The position numbers were made by a program, and so were the translations under genes. A stretch of DNA of 64,000 nucleotides from Apis mellifera (taxonomy: Eukaryota > Arthropoda > Insecta > Hymenoptera > Apidae). The notes under the pieces are model-generated. The model did no database searches and was not told where the DNA came from. It was given only the letters and a program-made list of their open reading frames with translations. Positions 10,947 to 25,292 of this stretch are shown here, piece by piece; within the stretch, counting starts at the first letter, position 1, and every line of letters begins with the position of its first letter. Location: the NCBI RefSeq assembly GCF_003254395.2, contig NC_037648.1:15128330-15192329 (forward strand), read 5' to 3'.

Positions 10947-13900
10947 TTAATAATTGCTATATGCATATTCATATACGAATTTTATCAGGAACTGAAAATT
11001 ACTTGATGCAGCAAGATTTCCTAATTCAGGTTCTACCAAAAGCATATCAACTGGAGGAAGAAATTCATTTACTTCACCTCCTATATTAAAAATAAAACAG
11101 AAAAAATAATAACAATATTTTAAAAAAAAAAATAAAAATTATTTTTTTTAATGATTAATAATTTACCCATAAAGTGTGCGAGATCCATTAATTTAAAAAA
11201 TATAGTTTCTTGTACTTGTTGTTCAGGATTTTTTCCTATAGTATCCCATTGATCTCGTTTAGCGGCTCGTGCCCAAATTTGTAATTTTAAAGACACTTTT
11301 TCATCTTCTTGTTCCATATATTTTAGCAAATCAAGAGCTTTTTTAAAATCATATTCATTTGCCTCAATATTATCATCAGATGTATATAACTATATCAATT
11401 ATATATTTGATGTTAAATATAATATAAAAAAAAAAAATAAATTTTAATTAAAAAAAATACCGTAATTAATTCTGTTGGTGTAAATACTCGTAATTTTTCT
11501 ACATCGTAACCATACGTCGTAAGTAACTGAGTTGGTAAGTCTTCCTGATGGGCTATCAATGCCAATTCATTATCAATTCTTTTCACACAATCTCTTATTT
11601 CTTCTTCTAAATCATCCGAAGCAAGAAGAGCCAATTTTGCTAAAGAAAGCATGGACTGTAAATAAAATGAATTCATAAATAAAAATATTTAAATAACTTA
11701 AAAAATAAAATATGTATTTGTACCTTTTTACGTGTCACTAATTCATTTTCTTGAATTGCTAAAGAATGAAGAGTATTAGCAGCAAAACGTAAATCGTCCA
11801 TAAGAGCAGATTGTACCCATGATAAAGTTGGATGTTCAGCCAATTTTTCTGATAATTCAATTGTACCATCGCGTCTACACTTTTCTACTAATTGACCCTG
11901 TCGACCATCTTTTACATACCTGTATTCAAAGATTATTATATTAAGAATAAAAATAAGAATATTTCATTTCTAAATCATTAACAAATTTCTAAACAAATTT
12001 ACCATGAAAATAAAAATCCCACAAAATCTTGAGCTGCAAATTTTTTTATATATCCATCCAATCGACTTTTATTGTTAGTTAATTCACATATTTGTATGAG
12101 AGATGCAAAATCACAATATTTTTCAGCTAACATTGCAGCATTATCATACTGTTCTTCTTTTACTATAAAAATTATTTGCTATAAATATTTTTTTTCAAAT
12201 ATTTGTTTAATTTAAATAAGAATACATACTCAATGGTTGAATTAAATTCATTCGATCTGTTTCATATTGCTTCAAAAGTATTTCAAATTTTTCTGTACCC
12301 TTAACACTTTCTAAATGACATTTTCGACCATCCAATATTAAATCTATATAACTCACTAACTGTTCGTACAATTCGTTTCTTACAGTTGAATCATTGGTTC
12401 CAGTTATGCCATGCTTAAGAGTTAAATTATACTAAAATAATAAATTATATTGACAAAGATTTTTTTTAAGAATTTTTGCAATAAAGAGATAATTACATGT
12501 CTAATATTATAATAATAAATACATGTCTAAATATTAACCATTGTAGTAAGACAATTTCTTAATCCATGTCTTCCAATTGCTGCTGTCCAAGGAAGATATT
12601 CAGTTATACCATACGAACATCTTGTAGGAAGAAATCGTTCAGCATTATGTTGTCGGTATTTCATCACTTCGTGTAGTACACCCTATTATTAATGTGTATT
12701 TAATAATTTCATATTTTTATTTTATTATTAATATCGCATTGGATTTATGTACTTACTAATAATATAGCATTTACTTGCATGATATAATGTGCTACCTGTT
12801 GAATAGGTCTTTCAGATTGAGTTACCTCTGATGCATTATTCACTAAAGTAGGAAGAAAACGATGCACAGTACTAACTTCGCGATAAAATATATCACGAGC
12901 TGTTAATTCATCAGATACATATGATTCAGGACTTAAAGTTTGTTCTATTATTGTATCTATAATATCTGCATATCTTTAAATAATTTATATTAATTTTCAA
13001 CATAAAGAAAATTCATAAAAATATAACTTAAAGAAACTTACTTATTTTGAAGATTATATATGGTTAATGCTGCAATTATTTTTTCTGCATATTCTTCAAG
13101 AACATATGGTGTAGATATAATTATTCCCCTATATGTAACAGCACAAAACTAAATGAAAAATATAATATAATAGTACCATTGACTTATATATTCAATCATA
13201 ATTTCATAATAAAATAACTTACTCTATTCCATAAATCATGTTCTTTCAAAAATATTATAAATAAATCTATAGCTTTCTGTTTTCCTTCTAATTGATTAAG
13301 TATTTGCATTGAAGTAACTGCATTTATTGTCATGGCTGGAAATAATATGTGATTATTAAAATTTATATAACATACATTATATTTAATATACATAAAAAAT
13401 TTAATTACATAAATCTCTATGATTTGACCAACGTGGATCATTTGCTGGATAATCATCTATCAAATCTTTAGCAACTTTTAAAATCAGCGTATCAAGATTA
13501 GCATCTATATCCATTATTGGTTCTTCTTGCAAAGGAAAAAGTTGTGATAAAATTTCTTCACATTGTGCCTATAACAGAAAGACTGTTTTAATGATTATAT
13601 TTTTCAATTATAATTTTATAAAATAATATAATTTAAAGCAGATTTACTCTATTTTGTCGTAAACTAAGAAGAAATGCAGCACGTAATTGCGTACAGTTAT
13701 CAGAACTATAAAACATATCTTGAACTTCTTCATTACTAATAAGACTAGTAAAATTTTGTGTCGAATTAGATCGATAATTATAATCAGCATTTGTATTATC
13801 TGTGTAACTCCTAAAAAAATTTATTTTAGTTTTAATAAAATTATTTATTCTTAAAAGAATAAATAAATAAAATAAAAACGAACATATTAAAATCTTGTGA

Positions 13901-15732
13901 TATAAAATCTGATGGCATAATAGAAACTAATCCAAAGTTTTTAGTAAATAAAACTGGAGTTCCTGAACACAATGCACCACCAAGAATGCTATCATCTCCA
14001 CCTCTCACTAAATCTATTTTGTCCTGTTCATTTTCAGATGTACCTAAAATATTTTCATTTAAAAATTTGAATAATTGAATTTTAGTTATAAAATATTATA
14101 ACTAAAAGCAAATAATCTCTAACTTACAATTCACAACAAGTACTTTATATTGATTATATATAATAGCTTCCCAACCACATAATATAAAGCGATAAGAAAC
14201 TAAAGTTGATTCAGCATCATTATGATATGAAATAGGATCGATTTTAATTGGTATAAACCATTTAAATGTATTTGCTAATGTTGTACCAGATAATTGTATC
14301 AAACCTACAATATTTAATTATTGTATAATATATAATATATAATAAAAAATATAATAATTTTATTTTTAATAATTTTATTTTTTCAATCATTACCTAATGC
14401 AAATTCAATAAAAGATGATGCATCAGCACAATAAGCTGCCATTAAAAAGACTATTCCTTCATTACATGGTTGCATATCAATCAGCCAGGTTTCCATGTTT
14501 TGTGGATTACATGCACTTGATTCCTAATTAAAATAAATAAATAAATAAATAAAACATTTATTTCTTATATACATAATATTTTACATACCCAAATTTTTCT
14601 TTGGAAAGTTTGTGAAATAATATGTCCAATATCTTCATCAAACTCTATTTTCTCTTGTTCATTATAAGGAAAAGACCAATATTGCAAAGATGAACCAGCT
14701 AAAATCAGAACTCTTGATCCTCTATCTCCTAAAGTTGTGCAAGTAACTTTTACTAATTTCTATGAAATAAAATTAAATCTTTCATATTTTTGCATTATAT
14801 TATTAAAATTATAATAAAAATATTGCACATGAAATTTACTGTTTCTGTAACTGGGGATTGAGGTATAGCACCAAAGATAAGAGAAGTCATTCTTCTTCCT
14901 ATACCTCCTAGCCATCCTTGACTTGTTCTAAGAACCTGACAAGTAACACTATTTTTACCACCAATAAACTGTGATTGTAACAATGCTACTGTACATGTGG
15001 TTGTAGCTAAAATACAACCATGACCAGGAATGTAAGTAAGACAATCAACTTCTTGTCCAGCAAGTTCTGCACTTGTTTCTACGGAAGATCCTTCATGTGC
15101 AACACTAACCCAAAAACGTACAATACCTTCAGGAGAAACAGCCATACAACTAGGTACCTAATTATTTAAAAAATTTTAATTAAAGCTCAATTTAAAAATA
15201 AATAATGTTTTTAATACCTGATAGCCTGAAGGCAACCATACAGCTACACATTCTGCTTTATGAGCTAAATCACTTTGGGGTAATAATAATTCACGACACT
15301 GACTTTTAAAAGTTCTTTTTTGTTTTGAATCATGAATAGTAGTCTTACACTGCCATACAAGTAATCTTCGACCACATACAAGCCAAGCCCAACCATCTAT
15401 TGAAATATTAACACTGACTGCAATGTTTCTATCTACAAATGTTAAAGCTTCTGTAACAAGTACAGGTAAAGATGATCCAAAGCTCTCAACTACATGGTTC
15501 GGTGATTTACATATTATTTGTACGGACTGATTTGATCGTCCAGATACACTTATTGTTCTAAAAATAAAAAAATAAAAAATAAAAAATTCATTATAAATAA
15601 TTTTAATCCAAACTAGAAATATTTGTAAGAAACTTACGAATTATTTTTTCTTAAAGATTGAATAATTGACATACGCTTCCGCGGAGATGTTAAATTTCTT
15701 CCCAATGTATTTCCTATATTCGTTCGATCCAT
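10947..15732 (-). CDS. Nup133: Nuclear pore complex protein Nup133
   Basis: Start ATG at 15732-15730, giving MDRTNIGNTLGRN; stop TAA at 10949-10947. Roughly 17 exons; the first two are 15638-15732 and 15218-15557. The N-terminal half shows the Nup133 beta-propeller signature: DGWAWLVCGRRLLVWQCKT, then WLPSGYQVPSCMAVSPEGIVRFWVS, and GWLGGIGRRMTSLIFG. The C-terminal half is alpha-helical with no strong motifs, as in the family, and ends EFLPPVDMLLVEPELG followed by a short tail. Nup133 is a scaffold subunit of the Nup107-160 Y-complex, with roles in pore assembly and nucleocytoplasmic transport, and its N-terminal domain carries a membrane-curvature-sensing ALPS loop in vertebrates. The gene is divergent with valyl-tRNA synthetase and convergent, 177 bp apart, with the GPI-type paralog B. 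Internal exon ends in the C-terminal half were not all checked. Confidence 0.92.
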
Positions 15733-16635
15733 CGTAATTTCTTTTTTATTTAAAACTTTGTATCAAAAGAATGAAAAATTGATTTATATATAATATTTTA
15801 AATTATATAAAAAATCGTTTTTTTTTTACATATACAATATCATAACATGTTTTATATATAAAGCGGTAAAATGATTACATTTTAACATAACAATAAAAGC
15901 CAAAATTAAATACAGATACTGATAGTTTGATCAAAAAACTTCAAAATTTTTATCAATATATGACATATAATATATAATTAAATAAATATAAATTAATAGT
16001 TTTATAAATGAAATAATTTCTTAATGCAATAATTTTATATATAACAATTTTACGACTAATGTTAAATTTATATTTAGAACCAAAAAACAGCAATTATAAA
16101 TCAAATATTTCTAACCTATTTCATAAGATAATATTTAAAAAATTTTTGAAATTAAATTAATATTTTTGATTCTATAATAATGAATTCAAACATGCATGAA
16201 TATTGGTATTTTATTTACACTAATTATTTTTCTACTGTCATACAAATTTTCAAATTATATTTAAAATTATTCAAAACATATATAGCATTTAAAATCTAGA
16301 AAACGAATTTTAAATTTTTAAATACTTCCACGGCTACCTGATATAAGAAAATGAATGCTATAATTATTTTAGGGATTTTAATTTTTTTATTCCATTGGGT
16401 ATCTGAATATAGATCTAAAACTACTATTTAATTTTTATTTTCATGCCATCTTACGTTTATTGAAAGAAATACAATAAATTTCTATAAGAGAAATCTCTTC
16501 TTTATATTTATTGCATCATGCAATAATAATAAGTAGATGATGTGGAAAACGTGTAGTTAATATCATACTTTTTGAAAGTGTGTCATGTTGATGTATTTAA
16601 TTGAATATTTAAAAAGAATATAACATATTGACAAA
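15733..16635. promoter_or_regulatory. Divergent promoter gap Nup133 / ValRS
   Basis: About 0.9 kb of AT-rich sequence between two start codons on opposite strands. It must contain both promoters and 5' UTRs. I see no TATA box or other motif I would defend, and no coding ORF. Confidence 0.4.
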
Positions 16636-19600
16636 ATGATTGATATGAAAGCTGAGGAAATTAAAAAAGAAACAGAAGTTCCAGTGAAAAGTGCAAAGCA
16701 GTTACAAAAAGAAGCAAAAAAACAAGCAAAATTGGAAAAGTTTAAACAGAAACAGGAAAAGAAAGAAAGTGATAAAATTCCAAAAATTAAAGAAAAAAAT
16801 GAGGTAAGATCGTTAGAATGCTTTGATTTTCTTTATTTTCTATTGCTAATTTTTTTCATATATTTTTATTTTTTTAATTAATTAAACAATTCATATTTAT
16901 TACAAATAAAACTTTCATTTAAACTAAATATTTTTACTATTAGAAAATAGAAAAGAAAAAAGAATCTAAAGAATTAGCTATATATACAATAAATACACTT
17001 GAAGGAGATAAGAAAGATGTTACATGTCCAATGCCTGATGCATATAGTCCAAAATATGTTGAAGCTGCATGGTATGCATGGTGGGAAAAACAAGGTTTTT
17101 TTAAACCTGAATATAAAGTATGTAATTAAAAGATACTTTCATAAAAAAATTAGTTTAAATATTTATTTTCTTATTTTGTAATTTTTATATTAAATATATA
17201 TTAAATGTATATTTAATTATTATTAATTATAGAAAAAGAATATTTTAGAGCCAAATCCTAAAGGAAAATTTATTATGGTGATTCCACCACCTAATATAAC
17301 TGGATTTCTTCATCTTGGACATGCTTTAACTAATGCTGTAGAAGATGCTATTACAAGATGGTAAAGCAATGCTTGAATATATATTTTAGAAGCACATGAT
17401 TCATAAAAGTAATATAGTTTGTTTAGTTTTTGAATTGCAATTTAACAATTTACATATAATAATTTATGCAACAAATTTTTATAATTTTTTAGGAATCGAA
17501 TGAAAGGACTTACAACATTATGGAATCCAGGTTGTGATCATGCAGGTATTGCTACTCAAGTAGTAGTTGAAAAAAAACTTTGGAAAGAAGAACAAAAGAC
17601 ACGCCATGATATAGGAAGAGAAAATTTTATAGAAAAAGTTTGGAAATGGAAAGAAGAGTAAGTCTAAATATGGATTTGCATAATTTGAATATACACATTT
17701 GTGTATAATTTATTAATTTTAGAAAAGGAGACAGAATTTACCTGCAATTAAGAAAATTAGGTGGATCATTTGATTGGGATCGAGCTTGTTTTACAATGGA
17801 TCCAAAATTGTGCCGTGCTGTTTCAGAAGCATTTATAAGATTGCATGATGAGAATATAATATATAGAAGTAATAGATTAGTCAATTGGTCCTGCACATTA
17901 AAAAGTGCCATTTCTGATATAGAAGTTAGTAATTTTAAGTATTAATACCTTAATTATTTATTTTTCAAATTATCTGTTTTATGCAGGTTGATAAACTTGA
18001 ATTAACTGGTCGAACATTGCTTTCAATTCCTGGATATCAAGAAAAAATAGAATTTGGAATTTTAGTATTATTTGCTTACGAAGTGATAGATTTTGAAAAA
18101 AAAATAATAGTTGCTACTACTCGCATTGAAACAATGCTTGGAGATACAGCTATTGCTGTTCACCCAAAAGATAGTAGATATATTGATTTTATTGGAAGAT
18201 ATGTACAACATCCATTTTGTGATAGAAAGTTACCAATTATAGCTGATGAATTTGTAGAAATGGAATTCGGAACAGGTTAATATTTTTATAACAAATTTTT
18301 TAAAATAGTAATATAATATATATAAATAGTAATATGGCATAAAATCAATCTAGGTGCTGTAAAAATTACACCAGCTCATGATCCTAATGATTACGAAGTT
18401 GGAAAGAGACATAATTTATCATTTATAACTATTTTTGATGACACTGGAAATGTTATTGGAGATTATGGACAATTTACGGTACATATAGTTTCATATAAAA
18501 ATCATACGTTTTGTTTTAATAAAAATTGATATTTTTTTCAATATAATCTATTCAGGGTATGAAACGATTCCATGTTCGAGCAGCTATAATAAAAGAATTA
18601 ATTGCAAAAAATTTATTCATTGAAATTAAAGAAAATCCTATGGTCGTGCCGATATGTAGTCGATCTAAAGATGTTGTTGAACCATTAATGAAACCTCAAT
18701 GGTAATTTGATATTTATACATGTAATAATATTTATTTTTATTGGCATTTAATAACAAAATAAATTTTTTTTTTAGGTATATAAAATGTAGCGAAATGGCC
18801 TCAAAAGCAAAGGATGCAGTAAAATCCGGTGAATTAAAAATTATTCCATCTCGATATAAGAAAATTTGGTATCATTGGATGGAAAATATCACAGATTGGT
18901 GTATATCTCGACAATTATGGTGGGGTCATCGTATTCCTGCTTATTATGTTAAAATAATTAATCCAACTATAAAAGTTAAGGTAATTTTAAAGAATATTAA
19001 ATTACAATTTTTTTGTATTTTATTATACAAATTCATGTTAGCTAGATGATGATTATTGGGTAAGTGCACATTCAGAAAATGAAGCTAAGAAAAAGGCTGC
19101 AAAACAATTAGGTATATCTGCAGATAATATTATTGTTGAACAAGATCCTGATGTATTAGATACATGGTTTTCTTCGGGTCTATTTCCATTTTCGATATTC
19201 GGATGGCCAGATAAAGTATGTATACGAATAATTTACTTTATATAATGTTAATTATTTTACATAATTTGATATTAAAATAAAATAATTATATTTTAGACAG
19301 AGGAATTTGAAGCATTTTATCCTGGTACATTATTAGAAACTGGACATGATATTTTATTTTTCTGGGTAGCAAGAATGGTCTTTTTAGGTCAAAAGTTAAT
19401 AGGAAAATTACCATTTAAGTATGTAAATTTTTATTCTTATATTTGATTTTTTGAAATTTAATGTATTTATATACATAAATGTTTTCATATATTCTATATA
19501 TATCCTATTTATATATATATTATTTATAATATATATATACTTTTTTATTCTTTTAAACTTTAACTTTTAAACTTTTAAAACAGAGAAGTTTATTTACATG

Positions 19601-20108
19601 CTATGGTACGAGATGCTCATGGAAGAAAAATGAGTAAATCATTAGGAAATGTTATAGATCCTATGGATGTAATTAATGGAATATCATTAGAAGTATGTAT
19701 TTTATCTATAATTTTTTAAATTTTAATAAAACATTTGTTGTCATTTTATATATCACTTTTATTTAGGATCTTCATAAACAATTGATGAATTCAAATTTGG
19801 ATCCAAAAGAATATAAATATGCTATTGAGGGACAAAAACGTGATTTTCCACAAGGGATTCCCGAATGTGGAACTGATGCTTTAAGATTTGCACTTTGCGC
19901 TTATACGATGCAAGGCCGCGATATTAATCTTGACATTCTTCGCGTACAGGGATATCGATTTTTCTGTAATAAAATATGGAATGCGACGAAATTCGCTCTT
20001 ACGTATTTAGATTCTAATTTTGATAATGAAGATATTCAATCGGTAAAACCTTTTAATATTAATAACTAAAGAGAAATTTAAAATTTTTATGAAATTTTTT
20101 ATTATAAT

Positions 20109-20140
<32 letters not shown>

Positions 20141-21659
20141 CAGGCAAATGATATTGTAGTAGGTGATAATGATTGGTATCAAAATACTTTAAAAGAAAAA
20201 TGTGTGCAAGAAGCATTAAATAATTATTTGGCAGATTATTCTTATTTAGATGGATATAAACCTTCACAAATTGATACAAAAGTTTATCAAGCCTTTATCA
20301 AACTTGATAATGATTTTACTAATTATCCTCATTTACATCGTTGGTATAAACATATGACATCTTATAATAATCAAGAAAGATCTATGTTTCATGCAGAGAA
20401 AGGTAAAATATTATCTCAATGTGGTTGTAAAATACATGATCACAATAATAGAAAAAAACAGGTAAATTATATTGATTTACTAATAATTATTAATAATTTA
20501 TTAATAAATTAATCTTAAAAATCAATATATAAAATAAAAATAATTTAGTTGATTTTTCTATCATCAGTTGCATTATGAGTCGAATATAGACTCTTGGATG
20601 CTTTCTCGCGTAAGTTATGCAATAAAGACATGTAATGAAGCAATGACGCAATATGATTTTCCAACCGCCACTACTGCTTGCTATAATCTTTGGCTATATG
20701 ATTTATGCGATATTTATTTGGTTTGTATATATAATTTATTTATAAAATAATTCATCATATACGATTATTGATTAATCATATTTTTATTTAGGAGTATTTG
20801 AAACCAGTATTTCAAAGCGATGATGTTGAAAGAAAATATGCAGCAAAGAAAACTTTATTTAAAACACTAGATATAGGATTAAGATTGTTGAGTCCTTTTA
20901 TGCCATTTATAACAGAAGAACTTTATCAACGTTTGCCTCATAAAAAACAATTTTATCCTAGTATTTGCGTTAGTCCATATCCAGAAGTTACAGAGGTATT
21001 AAAAAAAATTTTTTTTTAATTATTTTCTTTCTATTTTCTTTCTAGAATATAAAAAATAATATAACAAAATTTAATATGATCATTTTATAGTATTCTTGGA
21101 GGAATGAAGAAATAGAAAAAGATGTTGATTTCGTCAATAAAGTAATAAAAAATATTCGATCAACGCGTGCAACATATAATTTACCAAATAAAATCAAGAC
21201 TGAAGCGTTCCTTGTATGTAATTCTAATAGCTTAAAAGAAAAGCTTTTAGAATACCAATTATTGATAGAAACTTTATCTTACTCCACGCTCAAAACTACG
21301 CAACCACCAACAGGATGTGCTATCATTACTATGACGGATAAAATTCAAGTTCATCTATTGCTAAAAGTAATAATTATTATTAACATAAATTAGGAAAATA
21401 ATTTTATTATTTTTAATTATAAAATTTGATATGTATTCATAAGGGTTTGATCGACTCAAAGAAGGAGATAGAGAAACTTAGCAAAAAACAGGAGCAATTA
21501 ATAGATGTTATTCATAAAATTAAGCAAGCAATGGAAATTCCTGATTATAATGTTAAAGTACCTTTGGATGTACAAAATAGTAACATGGAGAAGCTAACAA
21601 ACAATGAAGGAGAATTGCAACGAATCATTGATGCATTGTCGGTATTACGAGCAATATAA
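16636..21659 (+). CDS. ValRS: Valyl-tRNA synthetase, cytosolic (class Ia)
   Basis: Eighteen exons join cleanly to 3450 nt, or 1149 residues. The enzyme charges tRNA-Val with valine using ATP and edits misactivated threonine. A basic, lysine-rich N-terminal extension (MIDMKAEEIKKETEV, then many KE pairs) comes first, with no GST-like domain such as vertebrates have. The catalytic Rossmann fold carries IPPPNITGFLHLGHAL, the HIGH-type signature, near 17278-17330. A CP1 editing insert follows, with ATTRIETMLGDTA and VKITPAHDPNDYEV. Then come DVLDTWFSSGLFPFS, LLETGHDILFFWVARM and the KMSKS loop GRKMSKSLGNVIDP at about 19620-19660. The anticodon-binding helical domain and a C-terminal coiled coil (KKEIEKLSKKQEQL) close the protein. 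No mitochondrial presequence is seen, which supports the cytosolic assignment. The start is the first ATG of the exon that encodes the charged extension. Confidence 0.97.
20116..20140. repeat. Poly(T) tract forming a splice polypyrimidine tract
   Basis: Twenty-five consecutive T bases directly before the CAG acceptor of ValRS exon 14 (exon start 20144). It is both a mononucleotide microsatellite and the polypyrimidine tract of that intron. Confidence 0.95.
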
Positions 21660-22741
21660 TACTGAATTCTTTTAGATTTTAGAATTTCATTTCCATATTA
21701 ATTTCTTATTTATTAAATTATACTTTATCACATGACATTATTATTTATTATTTCTATCCTTTGATAAATATTTCTACAGGAAAATAATTTCTATTATAGG
21801 TAGGATTCATTTTAAAAAAATAGAAAGCAAATTTAGATGATCAGATTTAAAAGATCGATTAGCAATTTTTTAAATAAATATTTTATAAAATAAAATATAT
21901 GAGATAGAAAACATAGATAAACATAACTTTACAAAAGAAAAGAAAGAATTATCTTTTATATTGATTTATTATAAAGCATTGCCAATATGCGCAACTATTA
22001 ATTTTAATATATTTAAAATCTAATAATGAATTAATAATTTCGTACTAAATTTGTTTCGATCGATTATTTCTTTTATATATTGATAATAATTAATTCTGAA
22101 AAAATGCAAGTTACTGATGAAAATAATTATGTCAAAAAAAATTTAATTTAAGAATATAAATTATATAACTTTGTCTATTACTACATGTAATATGTAATAT
22201 AATAATATATTTTCTATAATATACATATATAATGTATATAATGTATATGTATATGTTTTAAGAATTCATTGTAATAATACTAAACGTAATAATATTTTTA
22301 TAATTAATTTTCTTATATATTTTGCATATTTTCTTATATATATATATATATCTATATTTTGCATTTTAATTAAATGTATCGATTGAAACAAACTTCATTT
22401 CATTTATTATTAAATTTATAATTATAATTAAAGAAATAATAATTTAGAAATTACACAAAATTAAGTTGGAAAATATTACAAATCTTATTCTGTCAATTCT
22501 CGATACAAATGTATAAGATATATTTTAACTATATTTGTGCTACAAAGCCAAGTCATTCTATTTCATTTTATTAATGGCTACGATATTACAATTCATTTAC
22601 CATTTTACTGTAAACTTCTATTCATAACTATGTTCCTGTAGGCATTCGATAATACATTTATGTATGAATAACAAAAAAAAATAGTATTAACATTATATAC
22701 ATATATAATTATGATATGTGAATAATAATTGAATTTATTAC
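21660..22741. other. Convergent 3' region ValRS / DENND1
   Basis: About 1.1 kb of AT-rich sequence between the stop codons of two convergent genes, expected to hold both 3' UTRs. Short TA-type repeats occur near 22210-22350. No gene seen. Confidence 0.5.
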
Positions 22742-25255
22742 CTATTCAAATTTTGTCCAATTATTTTGTGATTTAATGGCAGGTGTATTCAGTGTTAAAC
22801 TGAATGTACTATCGATATTAATACTGCTTTCGGATGTGTTGCATACTGTAGAATTTTTCGACGGTGAATCACCGTTACTTATACTAAATTTATTAAAATC
22901 CAAACCATACGCTTGCAATAAATCCATATCGCCGGCATTATCGGAAGATTTTTGTTGTTCATCATTATTTTTGTGCAATGGTTGAAAATAAGGATATAAC
23001 GGATTACTAAGTCCTTCTCCCATCTCAGGTATATGCAATGATTGAGTCATTTGTTTGGAATTCGTGAATTCAGATGATTTAGAAAGTAGTGGATCGAAAT
23101 CTTCAGTACTTGTTGTCGAATCTAATCTAATTAAATCTGGCACTTCAGGAGAAACCTATAAATAAAAAAAATTATATGTTAAAAATAAATATTAAATATT
23201 TTTCTTAAAAAAAATTTCAAAATAGATTAAAAAAGAAAAAATCATAAATCATAAATATTAAATCAAGAAAGAATAAATGAATAATATATGTTAAAATGAT
23301 TGTGATGATCATGAAAAAGCAAATATAGATACATAAAATAAATAATGAATGATGATGTTTACCTTTGAATATGTAGAACAAGATGTATTATTGTATGCAT
23401 GGGATGGAACGTGACAATTAACAGATAACGATGCATTTGTAGTTTGAAAGACCGGTTGCAAATAGGAAGGCATAAACACTTTACTGGTATCAAAAGGATC
23501 ATTTTCTTTTAAATAGAAGTCAGAATTATAATTTGGAAAAATATTATCAGTATAAAATGTAGAATTTTTAGTTGATCTTTCAAAATTATTTTTACATTGA
23601 TTCATATTTATTTTTCGGGAATATAATGAAGCATCATATTTTGTAAATTCAGTTTTAAGAATTTCAGATGAAAAGTTATTTGATTGAATGTTATCAATGC
23701 ATTTTTGCGAAACAGATAAAAGCGATGATTCTTCACTTTCTTCTTTTGATTTATTTGGTTTCGAGACCAAAGTATTGAATGAAAACATTTTATTATTCTC
23801 ATTAATTTGAGAGTTTGATATATCATTGATATTTAGCAAAGAATTTGACTGATCAACTGAAGTAATAACAACAGTGGAATATGAACTACAGGACGTAGTT
23901 TTTATGGAAGAAACAGTTGGATTTGTAATAATTGTACTAGGTGGAGGGCCGTGCCGTATATGCCCACTCCATGCAGGTCTCAAGCTGTCTAAACTGCGTA
24001 CTGGTTTCAACTGAAAGTGACGCATGAAACATTCTTTGTTGAATAAAAAAGTGCTTAATACAATTCTTCATAAATATATATACTTGAAATTAACATTATA
24101 TTCTTTATTTTGCATGCATATTTAAATAATATTTCAACATTATTATTTTTAAATTATGACAAATAATTTTTGTATTTATGTAACATTTTAACATATATAA
24201 TATCTATATATTATATTATTTTATATTTTAAATATGTGTTAAAATATCTAGAGATAAATACATGCATATTTTAATATACATTTATCCAAAATCATTATCA
24301 TGCAGAATATATATAAACATACACATTAATACACAATAAGCGATACTTCTTAATACATTTAAATTAAACAAATATTTTTTTTTAATTAAATATTTTTTGC
24401 TGATGCTAGATATATTTGACATAAAATATCTTTTTATTAAAATTTATATAAGCTCTTTATTAAAAATAAAGTTATATAACAAATGAAAATAAGAGATATA
24501 CTTACTGTTCTATCAACAGGAGGTGTGTTCGGAAATATTACATGACGGAGTTCTTGCATCAAATCAATATTTACTCTTTCTGGTGGAAAATCAGATTCTT
24601 CTGGTGAACTAGGACTTAATGGTGAATATTGTTTTCTGCTACAATTTTAAAATTATATTAATATAAACTAAATTTTATAATAAGTAATAAAAAATAATTT
24701 TACAAAAAAAATCGATACGAAAACAAACCTTGAATCGGTGAAATTACTATTACGTATTCGAAGATCTTTTCTATAACTAGTAGTAGCAGTAAAACCATTT
24801 GGAGATTTTGGAGGTGATGAAAAATCGATAGGCCTTCGATCCGATGTAGGTGAACTAGGTGCTGATCTTGGTTGATGGAATCTCAAACTTGTATCGCTTC
24901 TATTTGATCGTCCTAAAAATAGGAAAGAATTTTACTAAATTTTTATTTAATATATTTTTTAAAAGTTTATAAAAGCTTATTATACCTTTCCATTTTAATC
25001 CTTTATATACCGTTTTCATATCTTTTCCTTTATCTTTTACCTGCAAATATAATTTTTATATAGTTTATAATAAAAATTATAAATTAAAGATGAAAAATTT
25101 AGATTTTTAAAAGAAATAATTATATAATTTTAATAATAAAATTAATTTAATAGATAAATAATATAATAATGTTATTATTATTATTCTCATTCCATTGCTT
25201 TTGTTAATATATTTTATTAACAGCTATTTTTATGTATGTACACGCAACATATAAG

Positions 25256-25292
<37 letters not shown>

